Shown piece by piece: positions 1 through 12,606 of a stretch of DNA of 61,152 bases (positions are counted from its first letter, which is position 1; every line of letters begins with the position of its first letter). The notes beneath the pieces were generated by a model. That model was not told where the DNA came from. It made no database searches and worked only from the letters and a program-made list of their open reading frames with translations. The DNA is taken from assembly GCA_024220525.1 (NCBI GenBank), contig JAMYWO010000085.1:1-61152 (forward strand). The letters run 5' to 3'. Both the position numbers and the translations under genes were made by a program. The stretch comes from Cochliopodium minus (Eukaryota; Discosea; Himatismenida; Cochliopodiidae).

Positions 1-34
1 TTTATTTTTATTTTTATTTTTATTTTTATTTTTA

Positions 35-65
<31 letters not shown>

Positions 66-90
66 TTTATTTTTATTGTGAATTAATTTT
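1..90. repeat. T5A low-complexity tract at left window edge
   Basis: The first ~90 bases are an almost pure array of a TTTTTA-like unit. It lies in the intron just upstream of the first visible RAB3GAP1 exon. Similar tracts occur in many introns here and at the right edge, so it is a genome-wide intron feature and not evidence of a telomere. Confidence 0.8.
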
Positions 91-142
91 ATTTTTATTT
101 TTTTCTCTGAAATTTTTCAAAATTTTATTATTATTTTCATAG

Positions 143-1818
143 AAGACAAAGAAGAGAAGAGAGAGGGAGTTTTAAAGGAAACAGAGCTTCTTCTGATCAA
201 AACGGGCAAAGTGTTGTGCATCCCCGAGACCCAGGACCCCTACCGCTTCCTCACCGAGGACATGATCGAAGAAAGACAACTGATCATCCAAAACTTGGCC
301 ACCTCCGAAAGCAAACACGAAGAAAAACAAAAAATCGAAAATAAAAATAATAAAGAAAATAATAAAGAAAATAATGATGAAAATAATAATGAAAATATTG
401 AAATTAATAATATTATAAATATTGACAAAAATCTTCAAAGTGAAAAACGAAGCGGCTCCAAAACTGTTTCTCTTTCTCAGTTTCAGACCGAGACTTTGAT
501 TAGTGACATGTCTGCCTTTAAGGCTTCCAATCCTGGTTGTATTTTTGAAGATTTTGTACGTTGGCATTCTCCTAAAGGTAAAACAAAAATTTTTTCTTTT
601 TTCAATATTATTTTTCATTTTAATTAATTTTTGATTTTATTTTTTTCTTTTTTTTATTTAAATTAATTGATTTTTTTATTTTATTACTTTTTATTTTTTG
701 ATTTTTTATATTATTTTTCATTGATTGGTTTTATTTTTTATTTTTTATTTTTATTTCCTTTTTTATTTTTTATTTTTAGTTTCATTTTTTTTATTATTTT
801 TATTTTTGTTATTTTTTATTGATCAATTTTATTTTTTTTATTTTTTATTTTTATTTTTAAAAAAAGATTGGATATCTGATGAAAACAGTAAAAGTGGGGT
901 GGTGGGACATTTGAGTGGGAGAATGAACGAAGACAACAACTTGTGGAAGAATTGCTGGGCTCAATCTCAACCCATTCCTGTCCGCAAACAAAAACCGATC
1001 TTCCAGTAAAAAACAAAAAATTATGAAAAAGAATATCGTACAAAAAACTTTTAAAAAATTTTTATTAGGTTTGTACTTGAAGCAGAAAAAGTATTGCATT
1101 ATTTAGAAACAATCTCTCCATCTGTTTTAATTCAAGAGTAAAAAAAAAAATTATTTTCTTATTTTCAAAATCAATTTATTTGGATTATTTTTTTTTTTCA
1201 AAAATTATTTTTTTAATAATTATTTTTTCATTTAATTTTTTTTAATTATTTTTTAATTTATTTTTTAGGATTCACAAAATTTGTCTGACATCTGTCCATT
1301 ATCACTTTGGCCAACTTAGCTGCTCCGATATCGAGTGTGTTTCCCAAAAAAGAGTGGCGTTCGGAAAGACCTTTGAGTCCATTTTCAATAAAATGTCCAG
1401 CGAGCCAATCTCCTACGACGAAATCGACAAAATAAACGAATCACTCACCAAACTAGAAATCATCTCCTCCCGTGCCACCTCCCTACTAACAAAGATCCCC
1501 AACAAATCGATCGTAGAAAAAATCCTTTCCGATAATTTCTCTGAAACGAATCTCACTGATAGAAAAGAGAGGATCATGGCTTCTCATCTCTTTGTTGGTA
1601 AAGGGAATCGTGATACTGAGATTGGTTCTGTTGATGAGAAGAATTCTGACTTTTTGATGGACACGAAGGAGCCTGATGTGAAGGAATACATTTTGCGAAA
1701 CAATCTTTCCTTGCCTTTCGATGGTGATTTGAGAGAGATTCCTCACAGGATGTATGCTTATATTGGGGAGAACGAATTTAGGGCTTCTTTTGCTATTTCT
1801 TATGATGATTCAAATTAA
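143..1818 (+). CDS. RAB3GAP1: Rab3 GTPase-activating protein catalytic subunit, C-terminal part (5' partial)
   Basis: About the last 396 residues of the catalytic subunit of the Rab3GAP complex, which regulates Rab3/Rab18-type GTPases at membranes. Four exons join with consistent phases: 143-577, 867-1005, 1069-1137 and 1269-1818. Family hallmarks are TQDPYRFLTEDMIEE, the block FKASNPGCIFEDFVRW, the SGRM...LWKNCW...PIPVRKQ stretch, AEKVLHYL, and a tail PHRMYAYI...EFR..FA that matches the usual C-terminus of the family. The catalytic arginine of the mammalian protein lies in this half; the Arg of EDFVRW is a candidate, though I cannot align it exactly. A Glu/Asn-rich insertion (~330-430) interrupts the domain. 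The N-terminal half lies upstream of the window. The first visible exon opens after an acceptor at 141-142. Confidence 0.93.
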
Positions 1819-2274
1819 AAAAAAATTTTATTCATTTTTGAAAATTGTTTCAAATACAAGTTCCTGAAAAGGAATTCGTCTTTCTACTGAAAATCTGAAA
1901 TATAAAAAAAAAAAAATTTTATATTCTTTTGATAAAAAAGAAAGGAATTCTTTATATGATATTCTATGTTTTCTTTGTATAATCAGAAGAATAATAAATA
2001 AAGGATTTATATTCATGTTGGTGTTGTTTTATATGATGATTTTCAAAAAAGTTGAAATTAGTGAAAATCTATTTGAAAAGTTTCAAAAATATTCACTAAT
2101 TCAACAATTTTTAACATTATTTTTTACATTTTCAAAGAATTAATCTAAGAGTCTTTTTGAGCAACAAAAATTATTTAAATTAAAGAATTGAAACACTTTT
2201 TTCTTGGAATTTTTTTGATCTAGGTGAATAGAAGAAAAAAAATTTGTTTGAAATAAAAAAAAAAAATAAAAAAA
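1819..2274. other. intergenic, AT-rich
   Basis: Spacer between RAB3GAP1 and the first oxygenase gene. Only short, compositionally biased reading frames are present on either strand. I see no conserved motif, RNA gene or repeat beyond A/T runs. Confidence 0.6.
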
Positions 2275-4105
2275 ATGAAAGAAGAAACCATAATTTCAAA
2301 AAGAAAAAGATTATTGACTGATGAAGAAGAAAAGAATGATGAAGATCAATTTGCAAAGAGTAAATTTTTATAAAAATAACTAAAATTATTCTGGAATAAA
2401 AAATAACTCATTAATTTTTCAATTATTTTTATAATTGAAAATAAATAATGGAGCTAATTGCAATTAATTTGATTATATTTTAATTTGATTATATTTTTAA
2501 TTTATGTTCATAATTCAATTTCCATTTATATTATCTTAATATTTTTCAAAATTAGAAAATTTTTTTGAGAACGCAATAAAGTCACAAACAACTTACCAAA
2601 GAATAGTTGAAAACACACTCAATACTGATCCGGTTGGGTATTCCATTTCTTTTACTGAGAGCTACGACCATAAAGAAGAAAAAGGAGAAGAAGACGAAGA
2701 TGAAGAAAAAGTAAAACTGTTTGAAAACATCAACAAAAATAAGTTTCTAAAGAAAGAAGATGGTTTCGAAAAAAATGAAGAGTTGACACCAATTGTCAAA
2801 TATATGGAACAAAGAAGAGAATCGATCAAAGAAAACATGGGAATGAATTACTTTGATTTGGGTCGTATTGGATACAATAAAAAAATTAAAATCAAGTGTA
2901 ATGAATTTGAATACAATGGAAAGATTGAAATGGATCAAAAAACAATCGAGATGATGGCAAAAAACGCTTCCATTTCTCCATTTGGAAATCTCAACTTAAA
3001 TCAAACTGTCATTGATGAACATGTGAGGAAAGGAAAGGAAATTAAGAGTGATTGTTTTGAAGTTGAAAAGTCTTTGATCAAAGAGATTGAGGAGAGGTGT
3101 TCACAATTTTTTGAAAGAAAAGTCAAAGTTGAACCTTACAAAATCAATATTTATGAGAAAGGAGGATATTTTAAAAAACATGTTGATACACCTTCGAATA
3201 AACAAATGATAGGTAAAAACTTTGATTTTTTTGATTTTTTTTTGATTTTTTTTGATCTTTTTTATTATTTTTTTGATTTTTTTATTGTTTTTAATTTTTA
3301 TTTTCATTATTTAGGAACATTTCTGATGAAAATTGGAGGAGAAACGAATTGTTTGAGGGTTGGAGATCATTACTGGGGAAAAGGCAATTATTGTGTCTTT
3401 TACAGTGATGTGGAGCATGAAGTTCTCGACAATAGATCAGAAGATATCAGAAGCACCCTCTCATTCAAAGTTTATTCAACTGACGAAAATTTTGTCTTGA
3501 GCCAAGATTTGAAAGAAAGAAGTGAAAAACTTGTTAATGTACTCAAAAACATTCCAAAACCTTTTGGGTTGTTGCTTTGTTTGATTTATTTTTTTTATTT
3601 TTGTTATATTTACAAGAAAATTTTTTGATCAATATCCATTTTTATTTTTATTAATCAAAATCTTTGTTTTTATTTTCGATTAACATTTATTTTTATTTTT
3701 ATTTTTATTTTCTTTAAAACTTAAGCACACAGATACCAATATGGTTCTCAGACAACAAAAGGTAGAGATCAAATTCTTTCAAATGCAATAGAATTGTGTG
3801 GGTACAAACAAAAAATGATTCCTGTTGTTTGTCAAGAGTACGGTATGCATTACGAAGGTTATGTTGAACAAACCAAAAAATTTGTTTATGAACTCACAAA
3901 TGAAGTGATTGACTATTCATTGGGAAAGTTGAACAGTTTGGAGAAGAAAAAGAACGATTCTTTCATCCCCTTTTTTTGTATCAACGAAGGTCATTTATAC
4001 AAAGCTAAAAATCAAGATTATATCGAGTACACTGGAAATGAGTCACAACCAAATATTATTGACAACATTTACTTTCAAAATGCTTTGATAATTGAAAAAA
4101 ATTGA
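2275..4105 (+). CDS. 2OG-Fe(II) oxygenase (prolyl-4-hydroxylase-like), copy A
   Basis: Predicted 461-aa protein from four exons: 2275-2359, 2556-3212, 3315-3578 and 3726-4105. The central domain has the jelly-roll iron site: H237 and D239 (KKHVDTP), a distal H282 (VEHEVL) and R293 (RSTLSFKVY), the last likely binding the 2-oxoglutarate carboxylate. The N-terminus is acidic, and the C-terminal ~125 residues (HRYQYGS... onward) are conserved only with the next gene. The ATG follows an A-rich leader and opens a 28-codon exon. The third intron has a GTTTGA donor instead of GTAA. The substrate is unknown; P4H-type enzymes hydroxylate proline or similar residues, but nothing here fixes that. It is a tandem duplicate of the gene at 4232-5710. 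Confidence 0.85.
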
Positions 4106-4231
4106 AAACTTAAACTCTTATTTTTATTAAATAATCCTTCACCATTTTTTAATTTTTGAAATGAGGTTAAGAAACATTCTTATTAAAAAAATTGAAATAT
4201 TTTTTTTTTTTCTAAAATAATAAAATAAAAA

Positions 4232-5710
4232 ATGAAAAATGAAGTCAATTTAAAGGACTCTAATAAAGGTTAGTATTCAATCTTCTATTAAATTTTAATT
4301 AAAGTTGTTTTTTAAATAGAAAATTTTTTTGAACTGGTCGAAAATACTCAAACAACTTTTGATAATATTGTTAACAAAATCATGAAAAAGAATGCAATTG
4401 GGTATTCAATGAATTTTAGAAATTCTCATTGCCTTGATTATTTTGAGCAACCAAAACAATTAAATGAAAGAAAATTTTTAAAAGATAAAGATTTTGAAAA
4501 TGTTGGAATTTTTGTTGAAAAAATAGAATCTGTGGTCAAAGCCAACACTAAATTTGTGTATTTCAAAGATACTTTGTATAATCTAAATGGAAAAATTAAA
4601 ATCAAGTGTAATGAATTTGAATACAAGGGACCAATTGGAATGAATCAACATACTATTAAATTTATGACCAAAAATGCTTTAATTTCTCCATTTGGAAATC
4701 TTAACTTAAATCAAACTGTCATTGATGAAAATGTGAGGAAAGGAAAGGAGATTAAGAGTGATTGTTTTGAAGTTGAAAAGTCTTTGATCAAAGAGATTGA
4801 GGAGAGGTGTTCAAAATTTTTTGAAAGAAAAGTCAAAGTTGAACCTTACAAAATCAATATTTATGAGAAAGGAGGATATTTTAAAAAACATGTTGATACA
4901 CCTTCGAATAAACAAATGATAGGTAAGAACTTTGATTTTTTCATCTTTTTTTGATTTTTTTTTTGATCTTTTGATTTTTTTATTATTTTTTATTTTTTTA
5001 TTTTCAATATTTAGGAACATTTTTGATGAAAATTGGAGGAGAAACGAATTGTTTGAGGGTTGGAGATCATTACTGGAAAAATGGGAATTATTGTGTCTTT
5101 TACAGTGATATTGAGCATGAAGTTCTCGTAAATAAATCAGATGAAATCAGAAGCACCCTCTCATTCAAAGTTTATTCAACTGACGAAAATTTTGTTATGA
5201 GCTATATTGCGATAGAAAAAAGCGAAAAACTTGCAAAAGTTTTCAAAAAGCTTCCAAAACCTTTTGGGTTGTTGCTATGTTAATTACTTTTAATCAAATA
5301 CCTTTTTTTTTTAAAATATTTTGTTTTTTTTTAAAGCACACAGATACCAATATGGTTCAACGATTACAAAAGGATTTGATCAAGTTCTTTCAAGGGCTAT
5401 GGAAATTTGTGATATTAAACATAAAATGGTTCCAATTATTTGTAAAGAATTTGGTAAAAATTTTGATGATTCTCTTACTTTTACAAAAATGTTGGTGTAT
5501 GAACTCTCAAATGAATTGATTGATTATTCATTAGGAAAGAGAAAAGAGAAGGTCGAAAGTGAAACAGATTCTTTCATGCCTTTCTTTGTTATAGACTATG
5601 GATATCCTTTCAAAACTTTTGAACAAGATTATAATTATCATGTAGGGAATGAATCACAACCAAACATTGTTGACAACATTTACTTTCAAAATGCTTTGAT
5701 AATTGAATAA
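4232..5710 (+). CDS. 2OG-Fe(II) oxygenase (prolyl-4-hydroxylase-like), copy B
   Basis: Predicted 425-aa paralog of the upstream gene, with the same four-exon layout and phases: 4232-4268, 4320-4922, 5015-5278 and 5337-5710. The catalytic part is near-identical to copy A (KKHVDTP iron motif, GGETNCLRVGDHYW, IEHEVL distal His, RSTLSFKVY). The N-terminal ~130 residues have diverged and copy A's acidic insert is absent. The first exon is only 37 nt. The last intron starts with GTTAAT at the position of copy A's GTTTGA intron. Intergenic distance to copy A is only ~125 bp, typical of a recent tandem duplication. No signal peptide is evident, so a cytosolic or nuclear enzyme is inferred. Substrate unknown. 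Confidence 0.85.
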
Positions 5711-5777
5711 TTATAAATTAAATTTATTTTATCAAAAAAAAAAAAAAATAAAAAAATGTAAAAAATAAAAAAATAAT

Positions 5778-8700
5778 TTATTTCTTCTGATTGTTGAGTT
5801 GTTGCAATAAATTGCTAAGTTGGTTTTGCAAATCAATTTGAGAAGTAGGTTGAACGTTCTGGCCCAAATTGAGATTGATCAAGGGGTTAGGGTTGGAGAG
5901 AGGAGTGGACAAACTTTCGTTGAGCTGCTTCAAAGAGTTGGGGTCAAAAGAAGGGATAGGAACAACATTGGGGGTGATGGGGACAATATTAGGAGGAAAG
6001 AGAGCCAAAGGGTTCAAAAGATTGGGAGCCAAATTAAAGTTGGGGAGGTTCAAGTTGGTGTTGAGGGTGTTCAAGGAGTTGAAGGTGTTCAAACTGGTGT
6101 TCAACTGACCCAAGTTGCTCATGTTGTTGAGATTTTGTTGGAGTTGGAGAATGTTGGAAGAAATGTCAGAGAAGTTTGGTTGTTGTAGTTGATGTTGTTG
6201 TGGGTGTTGTTGTTGGTGTTGTTGAGAAGAAAAGTTGTCTCTGTGATCCACAACTCCTGTTTTCTTGTTTGAAGAAGAATCATTGTCTTCATTGTATCTT
6301 TTCCCTCTGTTGTTGTTGTTGTCTCTGTTGTTGTCATATCTGTTATTGTACCGGTTGTTGTTGTTATTCTCTCTGTTGTTGTAGTTGTTTCTGTTGTTAT
6401 AATTGTTATCCCTGTTGTCTCTGTTGTTGTTGTCTCTGTTATTGTTATCCCTGTTGTTGTTGTAATTGTTGTTTCGGTTATTATTATTATTATTGTAATG
6501 GTTACTTCTGTTGTCCCTGTTATTATAGCTGTTATTGTGGTTATCACCATCCTGTCTACTTTCATTTCTGTTGTCACTTCGGTTGTAATTATTTCTGTTA
6601 TTATTATTATCATATCTATTATTATTATTATTATTATTATTATTGTTATTATCATATCTATTATTGTTGTTGTCATATCTATTATTATTGTTATTGTTAT
6701 TGTCATATCTGTTGTTATTGTTATTGTTATTGTTGTTTCTGTTGTAGTTTTCGTTTCTGTTGGAATACCTGTTGTTGGAACGAGAAGGATCTGAGAAAGG
6801 ATGGTTTCTTTCTGAATGATGTGAGGTGCGCTGAACAGAGGAGGTTCTTCCGTCATCTAATTTTGAAGAAAAAATAAAATAAAACAAAAAAAATACCAAA
6901 AAATAAAAATAAAATGAAACAAAATTTGTTTTAAAAAAATTATAAAAATCAAAATAAAAAAAAAATTAAAATATGTTTTAAAATAAAAAGATAAAAATGT
7001 TTTAACATGAAAAAATTATTCAAAAATAAAAAAATTTTAATATTAAAAATATATTTTAAAATGAAAAATGAAAAAATAAAAAGAAAAAGAAAAATTGTAC
7101 AATTAGAAGGCATGAAAGGGTTGTTTCTGCTGTTGGAACGAGCTCTGTTTTTGTAATAATACTGAACCACTTTGGCGGCAGCACCATGATTCTTTCTCGC
7201 TTCGTAGTCGATGTGGACATTGCTGGATGGAGGGAGCACTGCGTTGAGAAGGAATGATGGTTGGAAGAAGATTGGTCTCTCGAAGATTATTTCCACTATT
7301 ATCGACACATTGTTTATTTCATCTATCAAATGAAAAAAAAAAAAAATAAAAAAAAATGTCTAAAACAAAAAAAATTGATAACAATGTAAATAAATTAAAC
7401 TAAAATTAAAAAAATAAATATTAAAATAAAATATTAAAATTATATAAAAATATAAAATAAATAATAAAATAAAAAAATGTCATAAAAACAAAATAAAAAT
7501 AAAAAATAAAAATGTAATTTAAATAAAAAAATATTAAATGTAAAATTAAATGAAAAATAAAAGAAAATAAAATAATAAAATAATAAAATTAAAGAAATTA
7601 AAAATCTTAAAAAAATAAATGGAAAAAATAAAAAAAAATAAATAAAAAAAATTAAAAAATAAGAAAAAAGTTACCCATCAAAATAGAAGAGTCAGGAATG
7701 GGAGATGCTACTTTGACAGAGATTTTAGTGGATTTTTTGCAAAGTCTAATTTCACCAGTGAGTCCATTCTTTTTGGTTTCAATTTTGGTGGACCATTTTT
7801 TATTGGAGAAATCAGGCATTGGCAACAAACTTCCATCACAATGTCCAGTAACAAGTGCCTCTCTAAAAAAAAATTTAAATATTTAAAAAATTTTTGATTT
7901 TTATTTGAAACAATTTTTAATTTTCTTATTTATTTTTATTTAGTTTTCTTTATTTTTGTAATTAATTTTCTATAATCATTAATTTCAATTTTTAATAAAT
8001 ATTTTTTTTTTATAATTTTATTTTAAGTTAAATATTTTTAATTGTTTTCATTTAAAGTTTAATACTTTTTTAATTATTAATTATTAATTATTATTTTTTT
8101 ATGTTGAATATTTATAATTCTTTCATTTAAAGTTTAATACTTTTTTAATTATTAATTAATTATTATTTTTTTAAGTTGAATATTTATAACTGTTTTCATT
8201 TAAATTGAACATTTTTTAATAATTAATTTTTAATCATTAATTTTTAAGTTGAATATTTATAATTCTTTTCATTTACTTATTTTTAATTTTTTTTTTTACC
8301 CTAAAGCATTTCTTCTTTTTTCATCTTTGTTTAACTGATCATCGAAAGGAGCGAGAGCATTGATCAAAACATCAGATTCGATGAAAGGGAGTTTAGCGAT
8401 GGATTGCCACTCGAATGCTTTTCCCTCCATGTCCACCTCAAAGTTTTCGGGGTAATAATGGAGTATTTCACTGTTTGGGTCTGTCATTAGTGCTGCGTAG
8501 CATTTTGGAAGACACCATGATGATGCTTTTTTTAAATAAACATGAATTAAAAAAATATTTAATTTTGAGAAAATGAAAAAATTTTAAAAAAAATAAATAA
8601 AAATAATAAAAATCAAAAAAAATCAAAAAATAAAAATAATATTAAAAATAATATTAAAAATAAAATAAAAAAATAAAATAAAAAATCAAAATAATTAAAA

Positions 8701-11700
8701 AAATCAAAAAAAATCAAAAAAAAAAATTAAAAAATAAAAAAAGTAAGAAATAAAAAAATATAAATTTAAAAATTTTTTAAAAAGAGAATTACCAGGAGGC
8801 AAAACGCTCATTAATTGTTGGAGAGGAGTGAAAGGGACGCCCAAGTTGAATTGAGGGGACTTGTATGTTTTGTACTTGATCAGATTGACCAAATCCATGG
8901 TGAATGGCGAGTAATAGTATGGATAAAACCTATTTGTTTTAAAATGAGGAAGAAATAATTAAAAATTTTTAAATTAAGAATAATAAAAAATTATAAAAAA
9001 AAATAGTGAAAAAAAACATTGAAAAAATATTTAACAAACTTTAAAAAATTACAAAAATAAAAAAAATATTTTATAAATTAAAAAAAAAAAAAATGAAGAT
9101 TTTCAATAAAAATTAATTTAAATAAAAAAAGAAATTTAAGATGAAGGAAAAATAAAAAATCAATTAAAAATAAAAAAAAATAATTGAAAAAAAAAAAATA
9201 AAAAAATAAAAAAAAAATAATTACCATTCCCAACTAGCACAACCAGTGTAATAATACTTGAAAACCCACTCCAAACCATCCAAATAAGAAGAAGCAACTT
9301 TGTAAACAAGATCGACATTCTCGTTTTGGAGATCACTGAAATCGATGTCCTGCAAATCCAACTTGAACTTTGACTTGTAGTAACGAGTGTGCCACCCGAA
9401 CTCGCCGAACTTGACGGTGTCTTCTTTTTTTTGCACGTGCAAGTTTCTCTCGTCGATTCTCGCCGCCACTAAGAGTTGGTCTATGTCTTGCTCTGTCACC
9501 GTGTTTGATTTGTTCAGTTTTTTATCTTTTAAAAATAATTTAATAAATTTAAAAATTTTGGAAAATTTAAAAATTGATCATAAAAATGATTAAATAATTC
9601 GTTTTAGAAAAAATGATAATTATTTAAAATTAAATTTTTTAAAGGATTTTTATTTCCTTTGTAAAGAAGAAATAAGTGGATGATTAAAAAATTTCTTTCA
9701 AAAAAATATAAAATTAATATTAAAAAATAAAAAAAAAAATTAAGAAAAAAAGAATAATAAAAAATAAAAAATAAAAAAAAAATAAATTTGGAAATATTCT
9801 TTTGTCTTTTTACCCAAAACTTCATCAAGAACGCTCTCACCCAGAAACTCATTCAAATCGATGTTCCCACTGTCAACATCATCAAACTTGGTGACATTGC
9901 TATTGTTAGAACCAGAAATGTTCTCTTGCTTTGGGGCATTACTACTACCGATAGTGATATTATCATTGTTGTTAGTGATATTGACCAAATCTGATTTATT
10001 TTCATTATTATTATAAGTATTACTATTATTGTTATTGTTGTTGTTGAAGTTACTGTCTCTATTGTCCCTGTTGTAATTATTGTTGTTGTAGTTATTTCTG
10101 TTGTTGTTGTTGTTATTATTATTATTTCCGCTTCTTTTATTCATGAGATTAGTCTCTCTTCTCTTTTCGTCGAAGGATCTTCCAAAAAAAAAAAATTAAA
10201 AAATTAAAAATAATACTTTAAATTATTTAAAGTGATGATATAAAAATAACAATAATAAAAATTTTAAAAAATTTATAAAAATACAATTTTAAACAAAATA
10301 AAACAAAAAAAAAATTTTGACAGTTTTTTTAATGGTTTGTTACCTATTGCAAAGGATGTCAGGTTCCACTTCGGAGATTTTGGTGAGGAACTTAGAGGTG
10401 TTGATCCAGTTGATGCTTCCGTTTTCGGTGAGGTATCCTTCTATTTCGTTGATGGTGAGCGTGTAAAGAAACATGAGGAGATCAATCGCTCCCTCCCTGA
10501 TTTCCAGTGTTGGCGAATGAGGAAGGAAATCGTTACCAACCAAAAAGCAAATGAAAACCTTTTTAAAATAATTTTAATGTGTTAAAAGGATTTTATGTTA
10601 AAAGGATTTTTTATTTTTGTTTTTTTATTTTTAATTATTTTTTAATAATTATTTAAATCTTTAACTAATTTGTTTCAATTTATATTTATTAAATTTAAAA
10701 AGATTTTTTGATTTTTTTTTTTTAAAAAAAAAAAAGTATGTACCCAATCATCCACTAATCTTTCATTCAAAAGACTTTTGTGAAAAGGATTTTCATTGTC
10801 AATGAACTTTGGCTTCAAATCCTCAACCAAATACTCCCTCAAAATGAAAAGGTTCAAAAAGTAGTAAGTTTTTCTCGCGTAAGGAACTTTCTCGGCATTT
10901 TCTTTGGAAGTGTCGCTCATCACTTCTTTACGAAGAAACCCGGAACATTCGTTGGGTGCATGACCTGGCTTTCCGCACATAGAACAGAACTTGTTGGTGT
11001 TGTTGGTCAAAACTTCTTCTCTCAAAACAAAAAAGTGGGGTTCGTGTGTAGCAAGGCCTTTAATAAGTTTGTTAAAAAATATTTATTTATTTATTTTATT
11101 CATTTTATTTATTTTATTCATTTTATTTATTTTATTTATTTTATTTATTTTATTTATTTTATTTATTTTATTTATTTTATTTATTTTATTTATTTTTTTT
11201 GATTCATTTTTTTATTATTTTTTTTATCATTTACCCAACATGATAAGATCTGCGTCTAACCCACAAATGACATGCTTAGTATTAGGGTCATAGTCTTGTT
11301 GTTCTCTCTGGATTCTTATGAACTCCATGATCTTATGCTCTTTAAAAAAATAAAAAATAAAATATTAATAAAAAACAAATTTGATAAAATAAAAAATAAA
11401 AAAATTGAAAAAAAAAAAAATTACCTCCTTCACCAGGAACATTAGAATCAGAAATGATCACTTTCAAGTTCCTCCAAGCCTTTTGACTGTAATAACGCTC
11501 CTTGATGTAAAACTCGAGACACTTGGCAACCTTATCCATAAAAGTGGTGCCAGGGGTGATACAATTGTAATCGAATCTCTCCTTCTTCTTTCTTTTTAAG
11601 AAAGGAAGGTTATCGACTCCTTTGTTTTTATACTTGTCTTTGATTTTGTCGAGCATGTCTTGTTCTTTCTTTTCTCTAATGTTTGCTTCTCTGATAGTTT

Positions 11701-12606
11701 TGAACCTTCTGGATCTTTGCTGGTTCATTTTAGCTCTTGGTGCAACTCCGTCAATAGCCTTTTAACAAAAGAATTAATCGAAATGAATCAAACAAAATTT
11801 GAATTAAATTGAATAAAATAAATAAAAATGTAGATATAAAATGTAAACAAAGAAGAAAAAAATAAACAATTAATGTGAATAAAAACAAATATAATGAAAT
11901 CATTAAATAAAGATCTTTAATAAAGTTGAAGAAAATTATAAAAAAAATGAAAGAAAATTTAAAATAAAAATAAAAAAATATAGATGAAATTATTTTTTTA
12001 AAATAAATTATTTACCATGAATAAAACCTTCCTTGGTCTGACCATGGCTAGCAGTCTGTCCACTTGTCTCATCAACTCTTCCATCATCTCTTCTTCTGTC
12101 TCAGGTGCAGGCTTTTTTAATAAATAGGTAAGATGGCTTTTAAAAAAAAAGAAAGAAAAGTGATTACTCTATCTTCAGGATGGACGCAAGGATGGATGAT
12201 ACCGTTCATATCTTTTTTTTTTCATCAAAATTATTTACAATTTAATTCTTTAATTTTAATTTGTTTCTTTTACCTAAATAAAGATTATCAAATTCTATGT
12301 TATTTGGATTTGGTTGGGAAAAATCTATTGGCACTTCTAATCCATTGTCCAACATTTGTGGATATTCTTCAATTACTTTCGAAAGTATTTTGGGATATTT
12401 TTCAGCTAAATATTCTGTTCGTTTTTTGGGATTTGAATAGAAAAAAAATTATGGTTAATTAATTATGTTAATGAGATGTTGAAATATTTAAAAAAACTCA
12501 CTGAATCTGGAATGTTTTTTTTTTTTTTGAATAGGGGAATTATTATTAGTTTTTGCTCAATAAAGTTCATAAAAAAAAAATAATTTTACAATGATGGTAC
12601 TCCCAT
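5778..12606 (-). CDS. XRN2: 5'-3' exoribonuclease XRN2/RAT1
   Basis: Complete 1262-aa nuclear-type 5'-3' exoribonuclease, 16 exons, all phases consistent. In transcript order: 12606-12590, 12506-12502, 12414-12274, 12211-12168, 12111-12016, 11758-11425, 11339-11235, 11057-10744, 10558-10344, 10178-9814, 9525-9225, 8929-8793, 8525-8300, 7862-7675, 7322-7101 and 6856-5778. Hallmarks: N-terminal [25 protein letters not shown] near residue 55, [16 protein letters not shown] from 102, PGEGEHKIM near 213, GLDADLIML, a CCHC knuckle C272-C275-H280-C285 typical of XRN2 (absent from XRN1), and VGNDFLPH near 360. Downstream are GCASWEW and the conserved EGKAFEWQ...RRNALG region. An Asn-rich insertion (~440-500) and an Asn/Arg-rich tail (~930-1090) are species-specific. 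Role in the family: transcription termination and rRNA/snoRNA trimming in the nucleus. Confidence 0.95.
12502..12506 (-). other. 5-nt coding microexon of XRN2
   Basis: Exon 2 of XRN2 is five bases, bounded by an AG acceptor (12508-12507) and a GTGAGT donor starting at 12501. It joins the 17-nt first exon to the exon starting at 12414 and restores MGVPSLFKYLAEKYP, which fits the invariant XRN N-terminus residue for residue. Without it the first exon runs into a stop. Confidence 0.8.

Noticed and set aside
1-90. Telomeric repeat at the window edge
   Set aside because: The T5A repeat also occurs inside many introns and at the other edge within a kinase intron; it lacks the G-rich unit of telomeres.
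5820-6877. Long frames on the strand opposite the XRN2 tail (Val-, Cys/Tyr- and Ile/Thr-rich translations)
   Set aside because: They are antisense or frame-shifted reads of the Asn-codon repeats (AAT/AAC) of the XRN2 C-terminus.
10780-11293. Plus-strand Ile/Leu/Phe-rich frames ending in a repetitive (FI)n tail
   Set aside because: The tail is an ATTTT repeat in an XRN2 intron and the first part is antisense of the CCHC exon.
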